Shown: positions 37,644-48,836, numbered from the stretch's first letter. The stretch: DNA of 64,000 bases from Vibrio mimicus (GCF_019048845.1 NZ_CP077426.1:1225501-1289500), one strand, 5' to 3'. The notes: generated by a model from the sequence alone, not told the origin. Numbers and translations are program-made.

Positions 37644-38504
37644 CTAAACCAATAAGTAGGGTACCAACTCATCCCGATTCCCCAGCACAATCTGTTGTCC
37701 TTGCGGATTAGATTTTTGCACATGGATGTCAATGTTATAGGTATCAAGCACATAGCGAACGAGTGACGCGTTGGTGGCAATTCGCAAAACGCCGTCACTC
37801 ATCGCATAATCTTTTTCTATCACCGCGCGTTGTTTTTCATTTAGGCGAAGGTCGGGGATGAGCTCTACGTTCACTTTGGTATTCCAAAGTACATCGTCAC
37901 GTTTACCGTGTATCGCATTATTGTTGATATCGGGAATACCTTGTATGCGGCTTAAGACAAAATCACGATAGCCACCAGCCTGTTCACAATAAGCGCGAAC
38001 GTGCCAGCGTAATGGTGTGCAAACAAGAGTATGCGGGGAAATAATGCGCTCAGATTGCTCACCATCTTTTAGCGATGTGTAGCAAATATCGACACGTTTT
38101 TTCTCTCGTATCGCCTGCACCAAAGGACGTAATACTTGTGGCGAAATATTGCGTGTTACTGGGCGAACCATAGTGGAATGTTCAAAGCCCATATCGAGCT
38201 CATTAAAAGTGACCGTCATATCCTCACTACGCGAAAGAATATGCAAGTATTCATCGGCATGGCCGGAGGTGAGTTTAGGGCTGAAGCTATCACTGGGTTT
38301 ATAGCCTTTGAGGTACTTATCGTAAACCAAGTTGCCAGGTGCAATCTCCGCAAGATAAGTATTGATGTCTTTGGAAGCTTGTTGACGCCCGATACCAAAG
38401 CTCTGGATCAGATGGTTGGTGGTCAAACGCCCTTCCCATAAAGCAATAATCTCAATCATTCGGTATCGAAACAGCAGATCCCATCGAATTGGCCATGCAC
38501 TCAT
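37644..38504 (-). CDS. WYL-domain transcriptional regulator (BrxR/CapW-like)
   Basis: 286 aa. An N-terminal winged helix (about 15-80: LTTNHLIQSFGIGRQQASKDINTYL) precedes a WYL domain (about 120-200: VDICYTSLKDG, ISPHTLVCTPLRWHVRAYC, RDFVLSRIQG) and a C-terminal WCX-like domain. The layout is that of BrxR/CapW repressors, which often sit beside defence operons and bind palindromes at their own promoters. It is divergent from the CoiA-like gene with a 118-bp gap and is the likely regulator of the defence segment to its right (inference). Confidence 0.82.
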   Translation of the reverse strand: MSAWPIRWDLLFRYRMIEIIALWEGRLTTNHLIQSFGIGRQQASKDINTYLAEIAPGNLVYDKYLKGYKPSDSFSPKLTSGHADEYLHILSRSEDMTVTFNELDMGFEHSTMVRPVTRNISPQVLRPLVQAIREKKRVDICYTSLKDGEQSERIISPHTLVCTPLRWHVRAYCEQAGGYRDFVLSRIQGIPDINNNAIHGKRDDVLWNTKVNVELIPDLRLNEKQRAVIEKDYAMSDGVLRIATNASLVRYVLDTYNIDIHVQKSNPQGQQIVLGNRDELVPYLLV

Positions 38505-38529
38505 TGTTAGATTCCTGTCTAGTTATTCG

Positions 38530-38541
38530 ACATGTTCATGT
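38530..38541. promoter_or_regulatory. palindrome in the WYL / CoiA-like divergent promoter
   Basis: ACATG-TT-CATGT, a 12-bp palindrome, lies 26 bp upstream of the WYL start, in the 118-bp gap. It is a candidate operator for the WYL protein. A second small hairpin, CGCT-gat-AGCG, lies about 20 bp further on. Confidence 0.4.
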
Positions 38542-38622
38542 ATTCAGTATTTACCTGTCGCTGATAGCGTCATAGTATTTTTAACGGTGCAAGTACGTCA
38601 ATAGCCTGCCGAGGAAGAGAGC

Positions 38623-40239
38623 ATGAGCGAAATTCATATCACACGAGCGGTATATCAGGACACCAAAGAGACAGTATCAATTGATGCAGTTGAAAGTGGC
38701 CTCCAAGATAATGTTGTATGCGCATGTTGTGGTGGAAAGCTCATTGCGAACAAAGGTCAAAAGAAGGCTTGGCATTTCTCTCATTACTTTGACGAAGCTT
38801 GCGTACTGGCATACGAGACGCAACTTCACCTTACAGCAAAGGAATACTTCGCGAGAGTAGGCAAAATCCCCATGCCTCTTGAGGCCGGGTGGGTATCTCC
38901 GGATGTGTGTGCCGAGCTAAAAATCTCAGCAGTACAAACTGAAGTCTATATGGATGGAAGAAGGCCAGATCTGGTTGTCGAAGTCGGCAGTGAACAGTAT
39001 TGGATTGAGATAGCGAATAAGCATAAGTGCGATGCAAGTAAAGTCTGGGATTGTCGAACCCATGACAAAAATGTGATTGAGATTGATGTTTCAGATTGTG
39101 GTCACTTAGATCAATTTAATTCATTACAACACTGCCGAGTTCGTATCCAGTCACTTAATGTGTGCAACGATTATCTCGATGAAATTGCTAGTCATACAGC
39201 GAATAAACATGAAACAGTGAGAAAGCAGTTTGAGGCGTTAATGCGCTCTCAAAAACAGCTAGAAGAGAATAAATTCGAGCAAGAAAAAGCCGAAAAATCG
39301 CTTGAAGAACGTTTAGTAACCAAGCAGAAAAAGTATGAAGAACACTTAGAAAAAATGAAGCTTCGTGAAAGTGCACAAGATGAAATTCTTGCTGAACTTG
39401 AACGTGCGATCGATGTACATAAAGAGCATCTCTGTGAACTTGAAACGCGCAAAGCCAATCTTGAAAACGAACTCAATGAAAGGAGTCGGTTAAAACTTGC
39501 TGAGCTTGAAGAACGGAATAAAGTGACATTGGAACAGCTGAAAGCCGAGTTTGAAGTGCAATGGCAGCAAGAATTGATATCCAAGCGTGAGCAATTCGAG
39601 CATGAGATGAGTGAAGAGTTTCAGCGTAGGTTTCAGATCCAATCCGATATCATCAATGCCAAAAAACGTGCCTACGAAAAATATGACAGCGAAATAAAGA
39701 TATTAGAGCACGAGACGGTTTTCCTAAGGGCGGAGCTTGAGGAGTTAGTCAATAACAAGGCGTTGATTCAACAAGAGCAAGCGAAACAAATAGAGCAACA
39801 GATAAAGCCGCTTATTGAACAAAGAAACGCTTTGCTTGCTGAAGTTACGGAATTGACATCAATGGTAGAGGAAAAACTCGTTGAGGCAGACCTGATTGAT
39901 ACCTACGCAAACAATATTGCGGAAGTAAGAGAGTTTTGCTTAGCTCGTTCCGATTACCGACATGTGCTAAACCAAAGAGTACAAAAACTTAACGATATCG
40001 AACGCAGATATACTAACTTATGTGACGAATATGAGGAAAAATACGCAAAGTTAGATGTGATGGTTAAGCTGGCTAATGATTTCTGCAATACTTTTAAGCA
40101 AGCTATTGATATATCTAAGCAAAAAGAGATTCTAAGTTTCTTTCCTGAACAACTGGTTCAGCGAATCAACACACGTTTAATACAGCGACCAAGAAATGCT
40201 AAGGAAGAGATTGAAGACTTTGAACGTAGGTCAGTGTAA
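38623..40239 (+). CDS. CoiA-like zinc/nuclease domain fused to a long coiled coil
   Basis: 538 aa. Residues about 28-58 hold a CoiA-like zinc-binding start (VVCACCGGKLIANKGQKKAW followed by HFSHYFDEAC). Residues about 110-140 resemble the PD-(D/E)xK core (RRPDLVVEV then QYWIEIANKHK), with Asp and Glu in place and Lys shifted. Residues about 190-420 form a near-continuous charged coiled coil; the final about 100 residues are helical. AGGAAGAGAG precedes the ATG. Not a standard CoiA, which lacks such a coil. Its place between a WYL regulator and restriction genes suggests a phage-defence nuclease (inference). Confidence 0.6.
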   Translation: MSEIHITRAVYQDTKETVSIDAVESGLQDNVVCACCGGKLIANKGQKKAWHFSHYFDEACVLAYETQLHLTAKEYFARVGKIPMPLEAGWVSPDVCAELKISAVQTEVYMDGRRPDLVVEVGSEQYWIEIANKHKCDASKVWDCRTHDKNVIEIDVSDCGHLDQFNSLQHCRVRIQSLNVCNDYLDEIASHTANKHETVRKQFEALMRSQKQLEENKFEQEKAEKSLEERLVTKQKKYEEHLEKMKLRESAQDEILAELERAIDVHKEHLCELETRKANLENELNERSRLKLAELEERNKVTLEQLKAEFEVQWQQELISKREQFEHEMSEEFQRRFQIQSDIINAKKRAYEKYDSEIKILEHETVFLRAELEELVNNKALIQQEQAKQIEQQIKPLIEQRNALLAEVTELTSMVEEKLVEADLIDTYANNIAEVREFCLARSDYRHVLNQRVQKLNDIERRYTNLCDEYEEKYAKLDVMVKLANDFCNTFKQAIDISKQKEILSFFPEQLVQRINTRLIQRPRNAKEEIEDFERRSV

Positions 40240-40555
40240 TTCTCTATAGTCCATACCGTATGCGGGAGAAAGCACCTGTCTATAAGCTGCAGTGTTGCAT
40301 AATAGGATGTGGATCATTGTTCATTCCCCAATTTTCCCATATTCTCGCACCATAAAAAATTCCAACCAAATCGGTTAGAGTTAACATTCTGAAATAAATG
40401 ATGAAATCTTAACTTTGAAATATGTGGGCAACCGTTTTGGCTCGTTGAAAACTACTGATAAGTTTTTATTTGAAGGTTAGTTGTCCAGTTTATGGTAGGA
40501 GGCGATTCAAGAGAGATGGGCTTGATGCGCATATTGAGGTCAAGAAGGTGAGAGA
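40240..40555 (+). other. gene-free region before the restriction operon
   Basis: 316 bp with no open frame of note. It probably contains the promoter of the mrr-hsdR operon in its AT-rich second half (40360-40480). No terminator hairpin after the CoiA-like gene is clear. Confidence 0.4.
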
Positions 40556-41470
40556 ATGATACCGAGTTATCAAGCTTTTATGCGTCCATTGCTAGAGATT
40601 GCAAAAGCAGAAAATGGGCAAGAAATCAAACTTCGAGACGCAATCAATGCGCTCGCTGATCATTTCGGTTTGTCGGAAGAAGAACGCGAAGAAAAGCTAC
40701 CAAGTGGTAAACAAACGGTTATTGATAGCCGAGTAGGATGGGCTCGAACTTACTTATCAAAAGCGGGTTTGATTGAAGTTACCCGGCGTGGACATTTCAT
40801 GATAACTCCTCGTGGTATCGACGCGATTAACAATCCAAGTGCTGCAATCGATACGCGGTTCTTAAAGCAATACGAAGAGTTCGTTGCCTTTATTAGCCCG
40901 AATCAAAACAAAGAAGATGAGCTTAGCCTAGCGGATATCGAGAGTGAAACAACGCCAGACGAAGTTCTCAGAGCTGCTTACAAACAAATCAACGATGCAT
41001 TAGCTTCAGACATCTTGTCTCGAACACGCAAAGTATCACCAGCCTTCTTTGAACAACTGCTGATCGACCTACTACTAGCAATGGGCTATGGCGGAAGCAA
41101 TGAGGGGATGGCCCATACATTGGGGCGCAGTGGCGACAACGGCGTCGATGGTGTCATCAACCAAGATCCACTTGGAGTTGACCAAATCTATATTCAAGCT
41201 AAACGTTATGCGGACGGCAACAATATTAGCGCAGGTGATATCCGTGACTTCTTCGGCGCACTTAACCTCAAGAAAGCGCAGAAAGGTATCTTTATCACTA
41301 CCTCTGATTTCACGCCTTCCGCTGTTCAAACCGCAAAAGATTTAGGCATGCGCATCGTACTGATTAATGGCAAAGAGTTAGCCAAATTGATGCTCCGCTA
41401 CAACATCGGTAGCCGTGATGAGCAGGTGATTTACCTCAAACGCATTGATGAAGAATTTTTTGAGAGCTAG
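40556..41470 (+). CDS. mrr: Mrr-type restriction endonuclease
   Basis: 304-aa nuclease. An N-terminal winged helix (Mrr_N, about 1-90: GWARTYLSKAGLIEVTRRGHFMIT) precedes a catalytic domain (about 170-290) with GRSGDNGVDGVI, the QAK motif in IYIQAKRY, and GIFITTSDFTPSA. E. coli Mrr cleaves DNA carrying certain methylated bases, so this would act against modified foreign DNA. AAGGTGAGAG precedes the ATG. hsdR starts 2 bases after its stop, so both belong to one operon. Confidence 0.9.
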   Translation: MIPSYQAFMRPLLEIAKAENGQEIKLRDAINALADHFGLSEEEREEKLPSGKQTVIDSRVGWARTYLSKAGLIEVTRRGHFMITPRGIDAINNPSAAIDTRFLKQYEEFVAFISPNQNKEDELSLADIESETTPDEVLRAAYKQINDALASDILSRTRKVSPAFFEQLLIDLLLAMGYGGSNEGMAHTLGRSGDNGVDGVINQDPLGVDQIYIQAKRYADGNNISAGDIRDFFGALNLKKAQKGIFITTSDFTPSAVQTAKDLGMRIVLINGKELAKLMLRYNIGSRDEQVIYLKRIDEEFFES

Positions 41471-41472
41471 CC

Positions 41473-44241
41473 ATGACAGACAAAAATATAAAACCTGAAG
41501 ATCAGGCAAGGTTAGTCATAGACCAAAAGCTCATTGAAGCAGGTTGGACGATTCAGGATAAAAAACGCCTCAATCTTTACGACGGTCAACAAGGTATTCA
41601 TGGGATTGCTATTCGGGAGATGGATACGTCAACCGGCCCTGTCGACTATATGTTGTTCATAGACGGTAAAGCTTGTGGTGTTATCGAAGCTAAAAAAGAC
41701 GGTGTATCGCTTGGCGGTGTAGCGACACAAAGTGAGCGCTATAGCCTGTCTAAGTCCGCATTTACGCAACGTTGGATGGACGACTTACCTTTTACCTACG
41801 AGGCAACGAGTGGCGAAATTCGGTTCTGTGACTACCGGGATCCTAAGGCTCGTAGCCGCAATGTATTTCATTTCCACAAACCAGAAACGCTGAAGAAGTG
41901 GCTCGAAGAAGAAAAAACGCTCCGTGCTCGCATATTGGATTTACCTGAACTCGATACGCAAGGTCTGCGAGACTGCCAAATCGATGCGATTAATGGAATA
42001 GAAGAGTCACTGAAGAAGAACAAACCTCGCGCATTGCTGCAAATGGCGACCGGTTCAGGGAAGACATACACGGCGGTGACACAAATCTTCCGCCTCGCCA
42101 AATATGCCAAAGCTAAACGGGTTTTGTTTTTGGTGGACCGAGGTAACTTAGGTCGCCAAGCCAAGAAAGAGTTTGAGCAATACGACACTCCACTCGACGG
42201 GCGCAAGTTCACTTCCCATTACAATGTCAATTTACTCGGAACAACCGGCATTGCTGATACAACGAAAGTGACTATATCGACAATTCAGCGACTTTATTCT
42301 CAGCTTTCCGGTTCTGAACTCGATGATGATGCTGATGAGCGTTCGGGGTACGAAGTTGAAGCAGACAGTGATTCAAAACAACCTCGTACAGTGAGCTATA
42401 ACCCAGAGATCCCCATTGAAACGTTTGACTTGATTATCATTGATGAATGTCACCGCTCTATCTATAACTTATGGCGACAAGTTATTGAGTATTTTGATGC
42501 TTTTCTGATTGGTTTAACGGCAACGCCAACTAAAAAGACGATTGGTTTTTTCAATCAAAACTTGATTTCTGAATATACCCATGAAGATGCCGTCATCGAT
42601 AAAGTCAATGTTGGTTACGACATCTACCGAATCAAGACCAAAAAATCTGAAGAAGGAGACTTAATTGAGGCTGGCACTGCGGTACAGATCCGTGACCGAC
42701 TCACCAAGAAAAAACGCCAGGAAATACTTGATAAAGACGAGAGTTATAACAAAACGCAACTTGATAGAAGCGTGATCGCACCAAATCAAATCACTACAGT
42801 GCTTAAGGCATTTAAAGAACGTTGCTTACCAGAGTGCTTTGAAGGTCGCTCTTGGGTACCGAAAACCCTTATCTTTGCCAAAGATGATGACCATGCAGAT
42901 CGCATTGTGGATAAGGTCAGAGAGGTATTTAACGAAGGTAACCACTTTTGCAAAAAAGTGACTTATCGCGTTGGCAAAAAGAAAGCAGAAGACACGATTG
43001 CCGAGTTCAGGACGAGTCCACTACTTCGCATCGCAGTGACTGTCGATATGATTGCCACCGGTACCGACATCAAACCACTCGAATGTGTCATCTTCATGCG
43101 CGATGTGCGTAGCCAAGCATACTACGAACAGATGAAAGGCCGTGGAACGCGCGTGATTGATGTGAGTTCTCTTCACTTAGTCACGCCAGATGCAAAAGCA
43201 AAAACCAAGTTTGTGCTGGTGGATGCTGTCGGCGTTACTGAGTCCGACAAAACCGAAAGCCAGGCCATGGAGAAAAAGCCAGCCGTATCGACAGAAAAAC
43301 TAATGGAGCAAATCGCGAGAGGTGATCGTGATGCGGATACGCTGCGAAGCTTAGGCAACCGCTTAATCCGTTTAGACCTCAAATTGGATGATAAACAACG
43401 CGCTGAACTGACAAAGTTAATGGGTAAGCCACTTGCACTGGTGGCAGGTGAGTTGATACATGCAACAAATGAAGACTACTTAGAACAACAAGCAATAGAG
43501 AAGTTTGGCACAGATGCGCCGACGCTTGAGCAACGAGATCAAGTCTATAAGCCGCTGGCAGATGCAGCCGTTAAGCCGTTCCACAACCCCGATGTAAGAG
43601 AGCTTGTTGAAAAGGTTAGGCGAAATACGGACCAAATAATCGATGAAAGTGCTGATGAGCTGCTTGATGCCGGATTTGATGTTGAAAAAGCGCAACACAT
43701 CATTAAAAGCTTCAAACAATTCATGGAAGACAACAAGGATGAGCTTACTGCTATCGAGCTCATCTACAGTAAACCGTATCAGCAACGCCACCTGAGCTAC
43801 GAGCAAATCGAAGAACTTGCTGAAAGCATCAAAGCACCGCCGTATAATCTCGCCCCTATTGAAGTGTGGAAGGCGTATGAGCAGCTCGAAGCTGCAAAAG
43901 TTAAGGGTGTTCCACCTGCGACCTTGCTAACTAACATCGTAAGCCTAGTTAGTTATGCAACAGGCCTAAAAGATGTTCTCGAGCCATTCCCTGAGGTAGT
44001 CGAACGCCGCTTTAATGCGTGGCTAAGCCAGCAACAACAAGCTGGTGTTGAGTTTGATGAAAGCCAGCTTGAATGGTTGGAAATGATTAAACAGCAGATT
44101 GCACAAAACGCAGAGATGATGATAGAAGACTTTGATTATGCTCCGTTTAACCAACAAGGTGGGGTATTCAAAGCGAAGCAGTTATTTGGTGACAAGCTGG
44201 ATAATGTAGTAAATGAATTGAATGGCTATTTGATCGCTTAG
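41473..44241 (+). CDS. hsdR: type I restriction enzyme R subunit (EcoEI-like)
   Basis: 922 aa. The N-terminal nuclease core is GPVDYMLFIDGKACGVIEAK (about 55-74). Helicase motif I is MATGSGKTYTA (about 192-202), motif II is IIDECHRS (DECH), and motif III is GLTATPTKK. Motif VI-like GRGTRVID and an EcoEI_R_C-type C-terminal region (about 750-922) follow. The gene looks intact but its partner genes are lost: hsdS is a 58-codon stump cut by an IS and no hsdM is seen, so the complex probably cannot assemble from this locus. Confidence 0.9.
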   Translation: MTDKNIKPEDQARLVIDQKLIEAGWTIQDKKRLNLYDGQQGIHGIAIREMDTSTGPVDYMLFIDGKACGVIEAKKDGVSLGGVATQSERYSLSKSAFTQRWMDDLPFTYEATSGEIRFCDYRDPKARSRNVFHFHKPETLKKWLEEEKTLRARILDLPELDTQGLRDCQIDAINGIEESLKKNKPRALLQMATGSGKTYTAVTQIFRLAKYAKAKRVLFLVDRGNLGRQAKKEFEQYDTPLDGRKFTSHYNVNLLGTTGIADTTKVTISTIQRLYSQLSGSELDDDADERSGYEVEADSDSKQPRTVSYNPEIPIETFDLIIIDECHRSIYNLWRQVIEYFDAFLIGLTATPTKKTIGFFNQNLISEYTHEDAVIDKVNVGYDIYRIKTKKSEEGDLIEAGTAVQIRDRLTKKKRQEILDKDESYNKTQLDRSVIAPNQITTVLKAFKERCLPECFEGRSWVPKTLIFAKDDDHADRIVDKVREVFNEGNHFCKKVTYRVGKKKAEDTIAEFRTSPLLRIAVTVDMIATGTDIKPLECVIFMRDVRSQAYYEQMKGRGTRVIDVSSLHLVTPDAKAKTKFVLVDAVGVTESDKTESQAMEKKPAVSTEKLMEQIARGDRDADTLRSLGNRLIRLDLKLDDKQRAELTKLMGKPLALVAGELIHATNEDYLEQQAIEKFGTDAPTLEQRDQVYKPLADAAVKPFHNPDVRELVEKVRRNTDQIIDESADELLDAGFDVEKAQHIIKSFKQFMEDNKDELTAIELIYSKPYQQRHLSYEQIEELAESIKAPPYNLAPIEVWKAYEQLEAAKVKGVPPATLLTNIVSLVSYATGLKDVLEPFPEVVERRFNAWLSQQQQAGVEFDESQLEWLEMIKQQIAQNAEMMIEDFDYAPFNQQGGVFKAKQLFGDKLDNVVNELNGYLIA

Positions 44242-44255
44242 AACAAAGGATACTT

Positions 44256-44432
44256 GTGAAACTAACTATACATAAAATTCCCGAACAATGGGCTGTTACA
44301 ACGATTGGCAATATTTGTGATGTTCAATCGGGTATTGGATTTCCCAAGCAATTACAAGGTAGGGAAGATGGAGAAGTTCCGTTTTTTAAGGTTGGTGATA
44401 TATCTAATACTGTTCAATTAGGGAGTCTGTAG
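44256..44432 (+). pseudogene. hsdS: HsdS stump truncated by an IS3-family element
   Basis: 58 codons from GTG at 44256 after AAAGGA. The text KLTIHKIPEQWAVTTIGNIC and GREDGEVPFFKVGDIS is typical of the first half-domain of a type I specificity subunit. The coding part breaks at 44427 where the IS begins; the TAG at 44430-44432 is made by the IS end. The target-recognition domains are missing. Confidence 0.82.
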
Positions 44433-44435
44433 TGG

Positions 44436-45625
<1,190 letters not shown>

Positions 45626-45699
45626 TTCGTCACCTAATGCTGCTATGGTTGCAATCATAACAGCTCTAATCAGGTGGCCAAATTCACTATGCCACTACA

Positions 45700-46877
45700 A
45701 TCACACGGTTCCTGTATCGCCAGCTTTTTTATCTAAACTTTTAGCCAACACAAAAAACAATATCTTCTGTAAACTGGTACCAGACGCTCTCCACAGTAAA
45801 GTGATTTGGTGGAAGGGTTATGGTGCATATGTTGGTTCGGCAAACCTGACCGATCGAGCGTGGAGTTCGAATATAGAAGCTGGAGTTTTCTTTAGCGAAA
45901 GTGATCTCGTTGATTCAGGAATGGCTGAGCAGTTATCAGAGTTTTTCGAAAGTTTGGAAGCTTTAGACGTTTGTTTTGATTTGAGCGAGGCCATCATAAA
46001 AGAGCAAAAAGCGCTTCTCGAGCTAAACAAACAAAGAGTGAAAGAAGATAGTGAAAGAGCGAATAAACGTAAAATCCCCGTATGGGATGGTGTTAGCTTT
46101 ATTGATGATCGTAAAGCGAAGGACAAGAGAAAGGACAACTTTAGGAAAGAGTGGGAGAGTACTCTTTCGACAATCAAGAATATAGCTTCTCAGATCAATG
46201 ATTTCAGACCTAAATGGATAGCGGCTGATACTCCGGTATATTGGCAAGTCGACCAATTCTTACACGCCTATTACTACAACAAAGTTCGACGTGATAACAA
46301 TACATATCCATACGAAGACGACTATCAACAGCATTGTAAGAACCCACAAGAAACTTTAATGACTATGCTCCAGTGGTGGCAGGACTTACCTGAGCCACCG
46401 TCAGATGAAGATTACAACATCGAAGTCAATGCGCCACTTATTCGCAATAACTTGTCTAGGAACCAAATAGGTTCAGTTACAAGAGATGATCTTCAAGGTA
46501 TTTTGAGGGCAACTCATGCGACGATGGACCACTTAATTAAAATGAGCACAGAGTCTTTGGGGAGACCTAATCAGAAGTCATTAACCAGAGAAGAAAGGCT
46601 CCCATTGTTTACCGATTGGTTGTATAGCCAACGAAATGGCAAAGGGCAAACGGTGATTGAGTTATTAGAGTTCGTCCTTTACGGAGGTAAACCTGAAAAT
46701 ATGTGGGAGCGTATTTATCAGGCTAGTAAGCATGAAGATTATCGATTCGCACACTATGGTATCAGTTCAATTGCTGAGGTTGTAGGTTGGGCTAGGCCTG
46801 AAGATACCCCTCCCAGAAATGGCCGCACTAATAAGGCATTACGGGCTTTGGGATATCCAGTTAAGGTAAATATATAA
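45700..46877 (+). pseudogene. phospholipase D-family protein, N-terminus removed by the IS
   Basis: About 392 codons remain, entering in frame from the IS end. Near the start, LHSKVIWWKGYGAYVGSANL with TDRAW gives a PLD-type H-x-K motif (HSK) and GSANLTD. The lost part would have carried the other half of the domain. The remainder, with GQTVIELLEFVLYGGKPENM and VVGWARPEDTPP near the end, is of unknown fold. Such PLD-like genes occur with type I restriction operons. A start at 45645 inside the IS could make a fusion product, but it would lack part of the fold. Confidence 0.75.
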
Positions 46878-46887
46878 CAAAATACTA

Positions 46888-47328
46888 TCAAATGGCTTTC
46901 AACTGCTTAGTTCCTGTTACAGAGAGGCTGCCTCTGGCGGCCTCTTCAATATGCCCACTCCACCAGCACATCATTGGCTTTCTGCGTTCTAGGTAGTCAG
47001 TACGGTTATAGGCGCTACGCACTTGGTTGTCATCAACGTGGGCTAGGGCTGCTTCAACTAAATCGGGATCAAAGCCTTGCTCGTTGAGAGTGGTACTCGC
47101 GAGAGAACGTAAACCGTGGCTAACAAGCCGACCAGCAAACCCCATACGTTTGAGTGCCATGTTTGCCGTTTGGCTGTTGCAGGGCTTCTTTGGGTCTCTA
47201 TCTGACGGAAAAACAAAATCTCGATGGCCGCTTATCGGTTTCATTACTTCCAATAGCGCCAGCATCTGCTCTTTGAGCGGAATGCGGTGCTCTCTTCTTT
47301 TTTTCATTCTCTCGCAGGAATGGTTCAA
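46888..47328 (-). pseudogene. C-terminal fragment of a P4-type tyrosine integrase
   Basis: 146 codons matching the end of the intact integrase next to it. It contains the catalytic stretches SHGLRSLASTTLNEQGFDPD (His, Arg) and AYNRTDYLERR (Tyr), but the first Arg box and the whole N-terminal arm- and core-binding region are missing. It looks like the remains of an older island integrase and ends just after the PLD-family remnant. Confidence 0.82.
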
Positions 47329-47402
47329 ACTTTCTCATCCCAATCAATGTGGTCCCATCGCGCACTAGATGGCCTAGGCATGCTGGTGTGTTACTACTTA
47401 TT

Positions 47403-48638
47403 TTAGGCTTTCAGTAAGTGCAAATATCCAGTACCAGCCACACTGTAACTTCCATAGCTAGATTTTTCGATATGCTCACTCCACCAGCTCATAAGCTTTC
47501 GACGAGAGTCTAAATAGTCGGTACAGTTGTATGCTTTGCGTATTTGGTTTTTGTCAGTATGAGCCAATGCGGCTTCAATGACATCAGGTTGAAAGCCCTG
47601 TTCATTAAGAGTGGTACTTGCCAAAGCACGAAGACCGTGCGCGGTCGTTCTATCCTTAAATCCCATTCTGCCAAGTGCTTTATTAGCGGTTTCAGAATCG
47701 GTGGGTACCTTTGGATTACGGCTAGATGGGAAAATGAATTCTCTATGACCACTGATGGGCTTAATCGCTTCAAGAATAGCCAATGTTTGTGCTGTCAGTG
47801 GGACTACGTGCTCGCGGTTCATCTTCATTCGCTCTTTAGGGATAATCCAAAGCTTATTAACCATGTCGATTTCTTCCCAACGAGCACCAGAGGCTTCGTT
47901 AGGCCGAACCATGGTGTGAAGTTGCCATTCAATTAAAAATCGTGTCACATGCTGGATATTTGCTGTAGCAACGGTGCGTATAAGATCATGCATTTCATGT
48001 GGTTGCAGGGCTTTCATGTGCACCACTTTGTGTTTTTTAAACACATCACGGATGCCAGCTAATGGGTTAGCATGAATGACACCGCTATTTACCGCATAGT
48101 TCATGATTTCATTCATAAGTTGGGCGGTGCGTTTTACAGTTTCTAGTAATCCTTGAGACTCTATTGGCCGTAATGCAGCGATGGCCATCGGCGCAGTAAG
48201 TTTACTAACGGGTATCGAGCCCAATTTGGGAAAGGCATAAAGTTCAAGTTTTCGCCAATTCCCTTCCAGTGTCTTCTCTTTTATTTGTCCTTCCTTCGTA
48301 GCCTTCCATTGCTCAGCGACAAACTTGAACGTCGCATTTTGTTCAGTAATGGTTTTTGCTTTTTGTTCTTCTTTAGCGAGTTGAGGGTCAATACCATCCG
48401 CTAACTGCTTGCGAGCCTCAAGGGCTTTCTCTCGAGCTTCCGCCAAAGACATATCGGGATAGGTACCAAACGAAAGATAAGTGATCTTATCTTGTCCTGG
48501 TCGTTTATAACGGAATTGCCATGAGCGAGAATTGCTTGGACGTACGCAAAAGTAGAGATTGCCGCCATCAGATAAACGATAAAGCTTATCCTTAGGTTTT
48601 GCGGTTTGAATTTGCCTTGCGGTTAGATTATTTGCCAT
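47403..48638 (-). CDS. int: P4-type tyrosine integrase of the island
   Basis: 411 aa. An N-terminal DUF4102 arm-binding domain (about 1-90: LTARQIQTAKPKDKLYRLSD, YLSFGTYPDMSLAEARE), a core-binding domain (about 100-200) and a catalytic domain (about 205-385) are present. The catalytic domain carries Arg in HTMVRPNEASGARW, HGLRALAST, HTDKNQIRKAY and the nucleophile Tyr in AYNCTDYL. Its start faces the att candidate at 48951-48965 and six repeat sites lie in between. It corresponds in position to the integrase of pandemic VPI-2. Confidence 0.93.
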   Translation of the reverse strand: MANNLTARQIQTAKPKDKLYRLSDGGNLYFCVRPSNSRSWQFRYKRPGQDKITYLSFGTYPDMSLAEAREKALEARKQLADGIDPQLAKEEQKAKTITEQNATFKFVAEQWKATKEGQIKEKTLEGNWRKLELYAFPKLGSIPVSKLTAPMAIAALRPIESQGLLETVKRTAQLMNEIMNYAVNSGVIHANPLAGIRDVFKKHKVVHMKALQPHEMHDLIRTVATANIQHVTRFLIEWQLHTMVRPNEASGARWEEIDMVNKLWIIPKERMKMNREHVVPLTAQTLAILEAIKPISGHREFIFPSSRNPKVPTDSETANKALGRMGFKDRTTAHGLRALASTTLNEQGFQPDVIEAALAHTDKNQIRKAYNCTDYLDSRRKLMSWWSEHIEKSSYGSYSVAGTGYLHLLKA

Positions 48639-48650
48639 TTCAATCCCTCA

Positions 48651-48836
48651 AGTAATACCTGGCTAGAGCATGAGGACTCCAAAAATTAGGTATTACTTTT
48701 GACTAATAACTACTTAATTTACATTAAGTTACAGCCTGATTTGGTGGGCGGTTTTACCATAAAGTAATACCTGGATTGGTGCTCAAAAGTAATACTAGCA
48801 CTAGAGTGGGTAGCTGGGTATTACTTTAGGTATTAC
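48651..48836. repeat. six arm-type repeats upstream of the integrase
   Basis: AGTAATACC or its complement GGTATTACT occurs, exactly or with one change, at 48651, 48689, 48763, 48788, 48817 and 48828. Two more copies lie near the left end of the island (21904-21924). Clustered repeats at both ends are the usual pattern of arm sites bound by the N-terminal domain of tyrosine integrases; this use is inferred. Confidence 0.65.
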
